DNA of 64,000 nucleotides. It comes from Streptomyces sp. cf386 (lineage in GTDB: Bacteria; Actinomycetota; Actinomycetes; Streptomycetales; Streptomycetaceae). The notes below the pieces were generated by a model, which did not search any database, was not told where the DNA came from, and worked only from the letters and a program-made list of their open reading frames with translations. Both the position numbers and the translations under genes were made by a program. Below are positions 45,326-53,682 of the stretch, one piece after another; position 1 is the first letter of the stretch, and every line of letters begins with the position of its first letter. The stretch is taken from positions 252,280 through 316,279 of the forward strand of contig NZ_FNHV01000011.1 in NCBI RefSeq assembly GCF_900103585.1, read 5' to 3'.

Positions 45326-46125
45326 GGCAGCGGCCGGTACACGGACACGCACATCTTGCGGCTGTCGCCCCCGTCGAAGGGCTGCTCACGCCAGCCGGAG
45401 TAGCGGGCGGACAGCTCCAGGCGGGCGATCCCGGCGAGCAGGTCCAGCTCGCTCGGCCACAGGTAACGCATCACCGTGGTCGCCGACTTGGGCGGCTCAC
45501 CGTCGAGGAAGAGGGTGTTGTGCACCATCATGTTCTGCGAGGCGGGCAGCACCCCGATGGACTCGATCATGGCTCCGCGCCCGGCGACGGGATAGGTGCT
45601 GATCTCGTTCTTCTTCTGGACGTGGTAGTCGCTGGGGTCGAACGTCTCGATCACGACGCATCCGTCCGGCGCGGTGTGCCGGGCCACGGCATGTATGAGG
45701 GCGATCTGCTCGTCCGGGGTGACCGCGCAGCACAGCGAGTTGAAGGGCGCGAGGACGACGTCGAAGGTACGGCCCAGGTCGAGCGCGGCGAAGTCGGCGT
45801 GCACGGGGGTGATCCGACCCTCGGGGTCCTTCTCGGCGAGCCGGGCGAGCATGCCCTCGGAGGAGTCGACGCCGTGTACCCGGAAACCCTTGTCGGCCAG
45901 CGGCAGCGCGACCCGGCCGGTGCCGACGCCGAGTTCGAGGACGCATCCGCCGGGTGCGGTGAGCGTGAGGAGGAAGTCGGCGATGTCCTCCAGGTCCGGG
46001 GTGGAGGGGTAGATCTCGTCGTACACCTCGGCGATCGCGTCGCTGTAGGCGGTGGTCAGGGCGGTGCCGAGCCCGCCGGCCTCGGGGAGCGCGGAGGCTT
46101 CGGTGGTCGTGGTGCTGGTGGTCAT
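45322..46125 (-). CDS. SAM-dependent methyltransferase of the lanthipeptide cluster
   Basis: A 267-residue class I methyltransferase. Motif I is VLELGVGTGRVALPLA near residue 60, then the acidic VHGVDSSEGML and the post-motif FDVVLAPFNSLCC. In lexapeptide the N-terminal residue of the mature peptide is N,N-dimethylphenylalanine; the predicted core here also begins with Phe, so this enzyme is the candidate N-terminal dimethylase. It overlaps the HopA1 gene by four bases (ATGA) and the M16 gene by GTGA. Confidence 0.85.
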   Translation of the reverse strand: MTTSTTTTEASALPEAGGLGTALTTAYSDAIAEVYDEIYPSTPDLEDIADFLLTLTAPGGCVLELGVGTGRVALPLADKGFRVHGVDSSEGMLARLAEKDPEGRITPVHADFAALDLGRTFDVVLAPFNSLCCAVTPDEQIALIHAVARHTAPDGCVVIETFDPSDYHVQKKNEISTYPVAGRGAMIESIGVLPASQNMMVHNTLFLDGEPPKSATTVMRYLWPSELDLLAGIARLELSARYSGWREQPFDGGDSRKMCVSVYRPLP

Positions 46126-47192
46126 CGTCCGTCTCCCGAGCGGGTGTCGAGGTTGTTCTGGGGATGCAGCGGGTCGATTCCCGCCTCGCGGAAGGCCCGT
46201 ACGACGTACTCCTCACGCGTACCGCCCTCGGAGCCGTTGGCCAGGGCGTGCGCGATCAGCCCGGAGGCGAGGGCGAAGGCGCGGTGCTGGCCGAAGCTCA
46301 TGCCGCTCTGGCCGGGGCGCGGATCCTCGGGATCCCAGGCGGCGGCGACACCGGGAACCGGCTCCTCGGTGAAGACCGAGGTGTCGGCGCCGGTCAGGGT
46401 GGCCGCGTGCGGAGCCACGGCGTCCGCGACCGCGCGCTCGCCGGGCCGGTGGTCGCCGTGCAGATAGACGACCACGGAATCGCGGCGCGGGAAGTCCTGC
46501 GGATCGGAGAGCACCTTCGCGTGATACCGGGCTCCGACGGCCTCCAGCGCGTCGAGTGCCAGGCCCCACAGCACGACCGCCGCGTCCGCGTCCCGCGCGT
46601 GCAGGAAGAGACGGCGTACGGGTCCGGCGGGCCGGGGCAGCGGGCGCGACCCCATGACGTAGAAGAACCCGGGGGACAGCGCGGGCCGTGCGGCGTCCAG
46701 CGCGAGTTCGACGTACTCGCCCGGCGCGGGCGGCGTGGCCGGGCTCAGCAGCCGGTCGGCCGGCACGCGCGCGGTGACCTCCGGAAGACGTACGACGAGC
46801 TGGTCGCCGTCCGGCCGCCGCAGCACCTCGACGAGGCGGCCCCGGGTGGGCGTGCTGCGATGCGGCACGGCAGCCGCGAGCCGACGCTCCAGCTCGGGGT
46901 CGCGCAGGGTGCGCCGGGGCGGCGGACCGTCCGGGAGGGCACCGCCCTGATGGCGGCCCGCGTGGAGCTCCTCGTACAGCGCGTTGGTGAGCCGGCCCCG
47001 CAGATCGCGCGGGCTGTCGGCGGTCACCGTACGCCCGGCGACGGCGGCCTCACGGGCACCCGGCACGACGCTGACGTCGGTGAGCGCGGCGGCCAGCCGT
47101 GGGGCGAGACCCCGGTGCCGGGCGACGGGGGAAGCGGCAGGCACCGGGGGGTCCAGGGGGGTGACGGGAGTGAGGGGGGCGGCGAGGGTCAT
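46122..47192 (-). CDS. HopA1-domain protein, class V lanthionine synthetase component
   Basis: A 356-residue protein similar to the HopA1 effector-fold proteins of class V lanthipeptide and thioamitide clusters (RGRLVEVLRRPDGDQLVVRLPE, GFFYVMGSRPLP, GARYHAKVLSDPQDFPRRDSVVVYLHGD, FGQHRAFALASGLIAHAL). In the lexapeptide system three proteins, LxmK, LxmX and LxmY, make the lanthionine ring; I cannot be sure whether this one is X or Y. It would act in phosphate elimination or cyclisation. The ATG at 47192 overlaps the kinase stop by four bases. Confidence 0.85.
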   Translation of the reverse strand: MTLAAPLTPVTPLDPPVPAASPVARHRGLAPRLAAALTDVSVVPGAREAAVAGRTVTADSPRDLRGRLTNALYEELHAGRHQGGALPDGPPPRRTLRDPELERRLAAAVPHRSTPTRGRLVEVLRRPDGDQLVVRLPEVTARVPADRLLSPATPPAPGEYVELALDAARPALSPGFFYVMGSRPLPRPAGPVRRLFLHARDADAAVVLWGLALDALEAVGARYHAKVLSDPQDFPRRDSVVVYLHGDHRPGERAVADAVAPHAATLTGADTSVFTEEPVPGVAAAWDPEDPRPGQSGMSFGQHRAFALASGLIAHALANGSEGGTREEYVVRAFREAGIDPLHPQNNLDTRSGDGR

Positions 47193-48430
47193 CGGGGGCT
47201 GCTCCCGTTCGAGAGGGGGTGGTCCGGGAGGGGAGGGCCCGGGAGGACGGGGGCCGAGACGACAGTTCCCGGCAAGGTCAGGCCCAGCGTGCGCGCCGCA
47301 GTCGCCGGGTCGAGCAGAACCGTCCGGCCGATGCCGGCCGCGGCCCGTGCGACCGGGTTGAGCGTGGCGTGCGACTCGGCCGTGGCGATGAGGCGGTCGT
47401 ACATGTGCCACCCGGCGTACGCGGCGGCCCGCTCGGGCAGCCCGGCGTCGGGTGTACGGCTCTCCAGGTAGCCCTGCCAGAAGGCGCCGATCCTGGGCAG
47501 ATGGCGGCGCAGGCTCGCCGAGCCGCGCGTGACGATCTCCTCGTGCGTCAGCCCGAACCCGGCGGCGGGCTCCGGCTGCCCGGTGCCCTCGCCCGTCGGC
47601 GCGAACACGGAGTACGCGGCGTGGAAGAGCCACTCCCCGGCGAACGCGCCCACGTCCCGCGCGGGATCGGCGAGCCGGAACTCCTCCCAGTCGCACAGGT
47701 AGAGGTCCCCGGTGCCTTCCTCCGCCCGGATGAACTGGTCGAAGCGCAGATCGCAGTGCGTGGGCGCGTGCGGCACGGTCTTCTCCAGGTCCCGCAACCG
47801 GTGCAGGGCCGCGACCACCTCGGTGTCGTCCTGGACCAGCTGCCAGGCGGCGATCTGCGCCATGCTCCGCTCCTGGACGGCACTCCACGGCAGCGCCTTC
47901 AACCAGGCGAGCGGCGGCAGCGGAGCCTCACCGGTGTCCACGTCCTCGGCGGGGCCCAGCCCGTGCAGAGCGCCCACCGCACGGCCTGCCTCGCGGCACA
48001 GCTCGTCGTCGAACTCCCCGTCCAGCGCCAGCTCGGCGCCCGAGCGGGCCCCCGGCACCAGGCGGTGCACCGTCACCCCGGCCGCACGGTCCGCGCCGAT
48101 CAGCGCGGGCGAGCGCAGGGGCGAGGCCGACGGCGGCCGACGGGCCGCCAACTCCTCGAAGCTCAGGGCGCGTTCGAGTTCGGGGCAGCCGCCGTCCGGC
48201 AGCAGGGCGACCGTCTTGACGAAGACCTGCTCGCCGGTGGTGGTCGGCCCCGCCCAGTTGTCGTTGCGCCCGCCGAACGCGGTGACCGCCTCCGCGTCGA
48301 GAGGGCCCAGCCCGATCCGCTCCAGCAGTGCGTTCACGGCGGGCACGGTCGCCAGCTCGGTGGGCCGGTAGCGCTGCCGCGTACGCGGCTGTTCGGTCGT
48401 GGTGGTGGACACGGTGGTCAGGGTGGTCAT
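47189..48430 (-). CDS. lxmK: APH-type kinase of the class V lanthionine synthetase (LxmK-like)
   Basis: A 413-residue aminoglycoside-phosphotransferase-fold protein with FGGRNDNWAGPTTTGEQVFVK as the ATP-side Lys, the catalytic loop THCDLRFDQFI (Asp kept, the usual Asn replaced by Gln) and the metal Asp in LYLCDWEEFRLADPARDVG. It is proposed to phosphorylate Ser and Thr of the precursor before elimination. It lies between the HopA1 and the inactive-kinase-like genes, all joined by four-base overlaps, as expected for a three-part enzyme. Confidence 0.87.
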   Translation of the reverse strand: MTTLTTVSTTTTEQPRTRQRYRPTELATVPAVNALLERIGLGPLDAEAVTAFGGRNDNWAGPTTTGEQVFVKTVALLPDGGCPELERALSFEELAARRPPSASPLRSPALIGADRAAGVTVHRLVPGARSGAELALDGEFDDELCREAGRAVGALHGLGPAEDVDTGEAPLPPLAWLKALPWSAVQERSMAQIAAWQLVQDDTEVVAALHRLRDLEKTVPHAPTHCDLRFDQFIRAEEGTGDLYLCDWEEFRLADPARDVGAFAGEWLFHAAYSVFAPTGEGTGQPEPAAGFGLTHEEIVTRGSASLRRHLPRIGAFWQGYLESRTPDAGLPERAAAYAGWHMYDRLIATAESHATLNPVARAAAGIGRTVLLDPATAARTLGLTLPGTVVSAPVLPGPPLPDHPLSNGSSPR

Positions 48431-49341
48431 GGTGTGGCTCCCCCGGGGACCGCGCGGCGGCCCTCCTCGTCGATCAGGTCAGCGATGAAGGCGGTGTAGT
48501 CGGTGAGTTCGTCGCTCCAGTCGCAGTACGCGGCGAAGTCCCGCATGTGCGCGACGATCCGCAGCACGGCGGCCCGGGCCGCCCACTCCCGGTCCGCGCC
48601 CGCCCCGTACGCGTCGAGCAGCACGCCCGGCAGATCCGGCCCCGGGTCGTCCCCGAACACCGGGACGGCCCAGGCGAGTTCGGCCAGGTCGCCCAGCAGC
48701 CAGCCCAGGTCCAGCTCGGGCCGGCCGGCCCCCAGGTCCTCCCCGGTGAGCAGCGCCACCGGACCCCGGTGCAGGGGCGGGATCAGCGCGCCGAGGGAGG
48801 CGAAGCCGTGGACGAGGGCCGGGCCCGGGTCGCCGGGGGCCGTCAGCTCGGCGTACCAGGCACGGAGCAGGTCGAGACGCGCGGGCCCCCAGACACGTAC
48901 CGCGTGCTCACGCAGGCGTCGTACGGCAGGAGGGGCCGCGTCGCAGCCGTCGACGAACGACCGCAGTCGTACGAGCGCGGGCGGAACGTCCGCCGTGGGC
49001 GCGGGAGTCGTGTGCAGCTCCCGCAGCGCCGCACCCGTCGCGGCCAGCGTGTGCGCGACCAGCCGCCGTGCCTGCGGCCGTGGATCACGCAGCCAGGCGG
49101 CGGCCGAGTACGGCCCGTCGGCGAGGTACGCGAGCCCGTGGCCCGAGGGGCGGGGGACGACCAGTCGAGCGCCAAAGGTGTGGTGGGGAACGTACGACAC
49201 GAAGGGCACCGCCGGCGGGTCCGACCGCCGCGCTCCCGGCCCCTGCCACCACTCGTAACGCCCGTCGGCCGTGGGCGTGACGCGGGTGACCTGGAGCCCG
49301 GTGCCGAACTCCGCGACCGGCTGTGCGGTGGCCGCCGTCAC
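48427..49341 (-). CDS. Kinase-fold protein lacking the catalytic Asp, third synthetase component
   Basis: A 304-residue protein. The second half follows the APH fold: where kinases have HGD...N it has VHGFASLGALIPPL, and the later LTGEDLGAGRPELDLGWLLG keeps one Asp of the metal site. The catalytic Asp is replaced by Phe, so it probably binds rather than phosphorylates. By position it is the third lanthionine-forming component (LxmX or LxmY equivalent). The GTG at 49341 overlaps the decarboxylase stop (GTGA). Confidence 0.75.
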   Translation of the reverse strand: MTAATAQPVAEFGTGLQVTRVTPTADGRYEWWQGPGARRSDPPAVPFVSYVPHHTFGARLVVPRPSGHGLAYLADGPYSAAAWLRDPRPQARRLVAHTLAATGAALRELHTTPAPTADVPPALVRLRSFVDGCDAAPPAVRRLREHAVRVWGPARLDLLRAWYAELTAPGDPGPALVHGFASLGALIPPLHRGPVALLTGEDLGAGRPELDLGWLLGDLAELAWAVPVFGDDPGPDLPGVLLDAYGAGADREWAARAAVLRIVAHMRDFAAYCDWSDELTDYTAFIADLIDEEGRRAVPGGATP

Positions 49342-49946
49342 TCCTCCTCCCCCCGCCGCGCCCTCGCGTACGCGCCCACGCACAGCCCCATCAACTCCGA
49401 GAGCGGGGCCGCGCCACCGTCCTCCCGTTCGCCGGTGCTCGCGCTGACCGCGGGCACGGTCGGTGCGACGACGACGCCGGGGCGGGCCCGCAGCGTGTCC
49501 AGGTGGCCCCGCAGTACAGGGCTCAGCTGGGCGCCGGGCGGCAGCGAGGGGGCCACGCCGACCAGGGCGGTCGTGGACTGGAGGGCACAGAGCAGCGGGG
49601 TGTCGGTGAGACCGAGCGCGTACCGGCTCAGGAAGTGCATCGTCGCCGGGTGGACGAGGACGAGATCGGGCCAGCCGGCCAGTTCCACATGGGGGGCGGT
49701 GCCGGGATCCGCCTCGTTCCAGTCGTCGGTGAAGACTTCCCTTCCACTGAGCACGGATATCGCCTCCGCCGAAACGAATCGACGGGCGGCGCGGGTCAGC
49801 ACGACCCTTTTCTCCATCTCCGGAAAGGTGTTGTTCAGCCAGTTGGTCCAGAAGGGAAGAAATGCCACGCTGAGCGCTCCGGTGCCCACAAGGAGCACTC
49901 GCCGGAATCCGGGATCCGCGACACCGGTGGGGTCCGGGATCTCCAT
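49338..49946 (-). CDS. Cysteine decarboxylase flavoprotein (AviCys-forming, EpiD/CypD family)
   Basis: A 202-residue HFCD-family flavoprotein (RRVLLVGTGALSVAFLPFWT; the DLVLVHPATMHFLSRYALGL segment corresponds to the PASANT flavin motif; TDTPLLCALQS). It oxidatively decarboxylates the C-terminal Cys of the precursor, giving an enethiol that cyclises to aminovinyl-(methyl)cysteine. The precursor at 50047 ends in Cys, as required. The ATG at 49946 follows AGGAGG by a few bases. A hairpin separates it from the precursor gene. Confidence 0.88.
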   Translation of the reverse strand: MEIPDPTGVADPGFRRVLLVGTGALSVAFLPFWTNWLNNTFPEMEKRVVLTRAARRFVSAEAISVLSGREVFTDDWNEADPGTAPHVELAGWPDLVLVHPATMHFLSRYALGLTDTPLLCALQSTTALVGVAPSLPPGAQLSPVLRGHLDTLRARPGVVVAPTVPAVSASTGEREDGGAAPLSELMGLCVGAYARARRGEEE

Positions 49947-49980
49947 GACCGTCCTCCTGGGGTATGTGGTTCGGTTTGCC

Positions 49981-50022
49981 CGGGGAGGGGCCGGCGGCCT
50001 GGCCGGCACCGGCCCCTCCCCG
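49981..50022 (-). terminator. Hairpin between precursor gene and modification genes
   Basis: Perfect 14-base arms CGGGGAGGGGCCGG (49981-49994) and CCGGCCCCTCCCCG (50009-50022) lie 25 bases past the precursor stop and before the decarboxylase. Typical of a partial terminator that makes precursor mRNA more abundant than enzyme mRNA. Confidence 0.8.
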
Positions 50023-50046
50023 CGGGTCACTGCTCGGGGTGTCCCG

Positions 50047-50265
50047 TCAGCACTTGTTCTCGATGGTCTTGGCGGTCAGCGAACCGATGGCCGCGGCGCA
50101 CTGCTGCGAGGAGCGGGCCGTGATGATGGTCGCGCGGATCGCCCACGGGATGGTCGGGCTGAACGCGGGCGCGGCGTCCTTGCCGTCGTACAGGCCCAGC
50201 TCCTCGGCGGAGGTGTAGGCGGTGTAGCCCTCGAACAGGTCCTTCTCGTTCTGCGTCGACTGCAT
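50047..50265 (-). CDS. lxmA: Class V lanthipeptide precursor, lexapeptide type
   Basis: A 72-residue peptide. Residues 1-34 are an acidic, cysteine-free leader (NEKDLFEGYTAYTSAEELGL). The predicted core is residues 35-72, 38 residues long, starting FSPTIPWAIR and ending KTIENKC. It has nine Ser/Thr (36, 38, 46, 49, 52, 53, 62, 64, 67) and two Cys (56, 72). The terminal Cys suits AviMeCys with Thr67; Cys56 would form a (methyl)lanthionine. The N-terminal Phe and 38-residue length agree with lexapeptide as I recall it. AGGGAGAG precedes the ATG. First gene of the enzyme operon, divergent from the exporter. Confidence 0.92.
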   Translation of the reverse strand: MQSTQNEKDLFEGYTAYTSAEELGLYDGKDAAPAFSPTIPWAIRATIITARSSQQCAAAIGSLTAKTIENKC

Positions 50266-50426
50266 GAGTCTCTCCCTTGGTGTCGCGAGCCCTTGGAAGC
50301 TCGCGGAATGAATTCAGAGGCGTATTACGGCCGTTCGCCTTTCGGCTGCGGCCCGCCGCTGCTGTCCGCTGTGGACATGAGAAATATGGCTCAGCCGAAA
50401 AGCCGCCCGCTATTGTCAGTTACGGC
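50266..50426. promoter_or_regulatory. Divergent promoter region of the lanthipeptide cluster
   Basis: 161 bases between the precursor and exporter starts, lower in GC than the genes (GAATTCA, GAGAAATATGG). It should contain the promoters of both the enzyme operon and the exporter. No clear palindromic operator is seen. Confidence 0.5.
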
Positions 50427-52310
50427 ATGACCGCAGTCGGCATAACCGGAATCGGCATGACCGAGAACGGCATGACCGAGAACGGCACTGCCGCAACCGC
50501 CAATACCGCCGCCCCCGCCCGCCCGCGTAAAAAGATCAGGGTGAACACACCTGAATCCGCAACCACCCAGGCCCCGCGGCCCGCGCCCCGGCCGCCGCTT
50601 CGGGCCCTCCTCGCCCACGCGCGCCCGCACCGGCGCGTCCTCCTGCTGGTCCTGGTGCTGACCCTCGCGGGCAGCGCGGCCGGGCTTGCCCAGCCGATGG
50701 TCGTGGAATCGGCGCTCACGGCGCTCATGACCGGCCAGGGCCTGCGCGACGAGATCCTGCTGATGCTGGCCCTGCTGGCGGGTTCGATCGTCCTCACCTG
50801 GGCCCAGGCCCTGCTCAGCGAGCGCACGGCGGAGAAGGTCGTCCTGCAGGTGCGCAAGGGCCTGATCCACCGTCTGATCCGGCTGCGTACCGGCGAGTTG
50901 GACAAGACCGAGCCCGGCGGCCTGACGACCCGGGTGACCTCGGACAGCACGCTCGTGCAGCACGCGGCGACCAGCGGGGTCATCCAGCTGCTCGACGGAG
51001 GCATCCATCTGCTGGCCACCATCGTCTTGATGGGCATGACCAGTCTGCCGCTGCTCGGCATCACCTCCGGCGTCCTGCTGGTGGTCGGTGTCGCCATGGG
51101 CGTGGTGATGCCGCGGATCCGGCAGGTCACCACGGTCGCGCAGACGTCGGTCGGCGAGATCGGCGCCGCCCTCGACCGCTCGCTCGGCGCCGCCCGCACC
51201 GTGAAGGCCAACGGCGGCGAGGCGACGGAGACCGCGCGGGCCGTGGCCGCCGCCGAGGACGCCTACCGGGCGGGCCTGGCCGGCGCCCGCTACCACGCCA
51301 CGATCGCGGTGCTCTCCTCCCTGGTCGTCCAGGCCTCGTTCCTGGCGGTGATCGGCTTCGGCGGCGCCCTGGTCGCGACCGGCACCCTGGACCTGGCCGC
51401 GCTGATCGCCTTCCTGCTCTACCTGTTCAACCTCGGCGGCCCGGTGCTCGCCCTGGTCGGCGGCACGACCTCCCTCCAGCAGGGCCTCGGCGCGCTCACC
51501 CGGATCGAGGAGGTGCGGCACATGGAGACCGAGACGGACGTGGACGAGACCCCGGCCCGCCCCGTCGGCCCGCCGCCCCGCGTCACGCTGGAGAACGCCA
51601 CCTTCGCCTACCCGGGCCGCACCGGCACCCTCGACGACGTCAGCCTCACCGCTCCGGCGGGCGGCGTCACCGCGCTCGTCGGCCCGTCCGGCAGCGGCAA
51701 GACGACCGTCTTCTCACTCCTCCAGCGCTTCTACGACCTGGACTCCGGCCGCATCCTGCTCGACGACACCGACATCGCCACCCTCAGCCGCGCCGAGGTG
51801 CGCCGCCGGATCGCGTACGTCGAGCAGGACACCCCCATGCTGGCGGGCACCCTCCGCGAGAACCTGCTGTACGCCGCCCCCGACGCCGGCGAGGCGGAGG
51901 TCGACCGGGTCCTGCGGGACACCCTGCTCGACTCGCTCGTCGCCCGCCTCCCCGAGGGCCTCGACACCCACGTCGGCACCCGCGGTCTCGCCCTGTCCGG
52001 CGGCGAACGCCAGCGCCTGGCCATCGCCCGCGCCCTGCTGCGCCGCCCGCAGGTGCTGCTGCTCGACGAGGCGACGGCCCACCTCGACGGACTGAGCGAG
52101 ACCGCGCTGCGGCAGACCGTGGAGCGCGCCGCCGAGCACTGCACCGTCGTCCTGATCGCCCACCGGCTCTCCACGGTGACCTCCGCCGACCACATGGTGC
52201 TGCTGGCGGGCGGCCGCGTGCGCGACCATGGTCGGCACGGGGAACTGCTGGGCAGGGACGGGCTGTACCGAGACCTCGCCGCCACCCAGCTGACGGCAAC
52301 GGGAGCGTGA
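50427..52310 (+). CDS. ABC exporter of the lanthipeptide cluster (fused membrane and ATPase domains)
   Basis: A 627-residue half-transporter that works as a dimer. After a low-complexity N-terminus containing two GMTENG repeats, six spans occupy about residues 65-340. The ATPase has Walker A VGPSGSGKTTVFSLL, signature LALSGGERQRLAIARALL, Walker B VLLLDEATAHLDG and the H-loop IAHRLSTV. There is no N-terminal C39 peptidase domain, which fits leader removal by the separate M16 pair. The start is uncertain: the ATG at 50427 lacks a strong ribosome-binding site, and later ATG or GTG codons in the repeat are possible. Confidence 0.88.
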   Translation: MTAVGITGIGMTENGMTENGTAATANTAAPARPRKKIRVNTPESATTQAPRPAPRPPLRALLAHARPHRRVLLLVLVLTLAGSAAGLAQPMVVESALTALMTGQGLRDEILLMLALLAGSIVLTWAQALLSERTAEKVVLQVRKGLIHRLIRLRTGELDKTEPGGLTTRVTSDSTLVQHAATSGVIQLLDGGIHLLATIVLMGMTSLPLLGITSGVLLVVGVAMGVVMPRIRQVTTVAQTSVGEIGAALDRSLGAARTVKANGGEATETARAVAAAEDAYRAGLAGARYHATIAVLSSLVVQASFLAVIGFGGALVATGTLDLAALIAFLLYLFNLGGPVLALVGGTTSLQQGLGALTRIEEVRHMETETDVDETPARPVGPPPRVTLENATFAYPGRTGTLDDVSLTAPAGGVTALVGPSGSGKTTVFSLLQRFYDLDSGRILLDDTDIATLSRAEVRRRIAYVEQDTPMLAGTLRENLLYAAPDAGEAEVDRVLRDTLLDSLVARLPEGLDTHVGTRGLALSGGERQRLAIARALLRRPQVLLLDEATAHLDGLSETALRQTVERAAEHCTVVLIAHRLSTVTSADHMVLLAGGRVRDHGRHGELLGRDGLYRDLAATQLTATGA

Positions 52311-52402
52311 GAGCACCCCACGACGTCCGTACGCGACCCCGTACGGCGTCCGACACGCACCACTGACCACCCGTCAGAAGCAACACAGCGAAGGAAGACC
52401 AG

Positions 52403-53041
52403 ATGCCGAAGAACCCGGCACCCGCACCCGCACCCGCGACCACGGACCGGTCGGACGACCACGACGAGTACGACGACAAGTACGAGTTCGAGGACGAGTA
52501 CGAGGACGACGACGAGTACGAGAAGAACCCCGTCGTCGAGACCCTCGTCGAGGACGACCGGTTCGGCGCGATAACGGTCCGGCTCGACACCGAGCTGGGC
52601 GAGGTCACCGTCGAGGGCGAGTCGGTGCCGCGGATCGAACTGTTCCGTGCGGAAGGGACCGAGGCCGAGGACCACATCCCGGTCGGCACCCGGAAAGGGA
52701 GCCTGCTCACACTGACCGTGGACGGCGAGGAGGCCGTCCTCGACCCCGCCAAGGGACGGCTGAGCCGTCGCTCGTACCGCGTCGACGTCCGTCACGCGGA
52801 CCACGCCTGGCGTCTGGTGCCGGACTCCATCCCGGGCAGCCGTCTGCTGCGGGACGAGCAGCACATCGGCGACTTCTCCTCGGACGGCGACGGAAGCGTG
52901 ATCGCCGAGTGGCGCGAGGACGCCGAGCCGGAGCCCCTGGACGCGGCCCTCGGCTACGCGCTCGCCGTGGCCTTCGGTACGGGCGCCCAGCCCTGGTGGA
53001 TGATCGCGATCGAGATGGTCGGCGACATGACCCCGGGCTGA
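52403..53041 (+). CDS. Acidic protein of unknown function in the lanthipeptide cluster
   Basis: A 212-residue protein. Residues 14-45 are extremely acidic and Tyr-rich (DHDEYDDKYEFEDEYEDDDE), then a beta-rich region (FGAITVRLDTELGEVTVEGE, GSLLTLTVDGEEAVLDP) and a short hydrophobic end (GYALAVAFGTGAQPWWMIAIEM). No signal peptide. It follows the exporter on the same strand, and a strong terminator ends the unit. Family not recognised; an immunity, chaperone or regulatory role are all possible from position. Confidence 0.65.
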   Translation: MPKNPAPAPAPATTDRSDDHDEYDDKYEFEDEYEDDDEYEKNPVVETLVEDDRFGAITVRLDTELGEVTVEGESVPRIELFRAEGTEAEDHIPVGTRKGSLLTLTVDGEEAVLDPAKGRLSRRSYRVDVRHADHAWRLVPDSIPGSRLLRDEQHIGDFSSDGDGSVIAEWREDAEPEPLDAALGYALAVAFGTGAQPWWMIAIEMVGDMTPG

Positions 53042-53070
53042 CCGCAGCCCCGCCGGGACAAGGCGGAACG

Positions 53071-53117
53071 ACAGGGAAGGGCCCCTCCGGCGCCGTACCG
53101 GAGGGGCCCTTCCCTGT
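53071..53117. terminator. Very strong bidirectional terminator
   Basis: Perfect 20-base arms (53071-53090 and 53098-53117; first arm ACAGGGAAGGGCCCCTCCGG) with a seven-base loop, between the convergent acidic-protein and LuxR genes. Confidence 0.92.
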
Positions 53118-53136
53118 CACCACACCGCCACCGCCA

Positions 53137-53400
53137 CTACGCGGCGGCGCGGCCATCCGTGTCGTGCCCCCTGATGTCGTCCGCGTAGAGGTGCGAGACG
53201 ATCGCCGCCTCGAACCGTGACTTGAGGTCGAGCTTGCGCACGATGCTGGCGGTGTGGGCCCGTACCGTGCGCTCCGCGATGCCCAGCCGGCGGGCGAGCC
53301 ACCGGTTCTGCTCCCCCGTGGCGAGCAGGAGCAGGACCTCGCGCTCGCGGTCGGTCAGCGCGGCGAAGTCGAGCGCGTCCTCCCGTACGACAACAGTCAT
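53137..53400 (-). CDS. Single-domain LuxR-type DNA-binding protein
   Basis: An 87-residue protein that is little more than a LuxR helix-turn-helix: LTDREREVLLLLATGEQNRW and ERTVRAHTASIVRKLDLKSR. It has no receiver or sensor domain, so it must be controlled by expression level or by pairing with another LuxR protein, such as the regulator at 53683. The ATG at 53398-53400 follows GGGGGAAACAC-type sequence. As the nearest small regulator to the lanthipeptide genes, it is a candidate activator. Confidence 0.82.
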   Translation of the reverse strand: MTVVVREDALDFAALTDREREVLLLLATGEQNRWLARRLGIAERTVRAHTASIVRKLDLKSRFEAAIVSHLYADDIRGHDTDGRAAA

Positions 53401-53682
53401 GTGTTTCCCCCAGATCGTGTGCGGTCGTGTCGCGGTCCGTCGGCTCGTGGCCGGCGTTTCCGTCGGTTCTTGGCCGACGGATTCCAGCCTGCCAAGGGTC
53501 GGGGCGCGGAGCGGGACCCGTACACAGCAACTTGCTGCACGCGGTCGACACCATCCTGCCGACCGCACTCCGCACGTCGCGCCGCCCAAGCTCTTGACCA
53601 GCGCATTACCCTGTGTCCGAATCAATTCGGTGGATTCCACATCGCCACGGCCTGACCAGCCGTAAGAAGCGCAGGGGGAAGG

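Noticed and set aside
45322..45352. 31-base overlap between the methyltransferase and M16 genes using the GTG at 45352
   Set aside because: A later GTG at 45325 makes the usual GTGA junction and matches the M16 domain start, so the long overlap is not needed.
50566..51521. Minus-strand open frames antisense to the lanthipeptide exporter
   Set aside because: His/Gln/Arg-rich shadow frames of a clear ABC transporter with no start signal.
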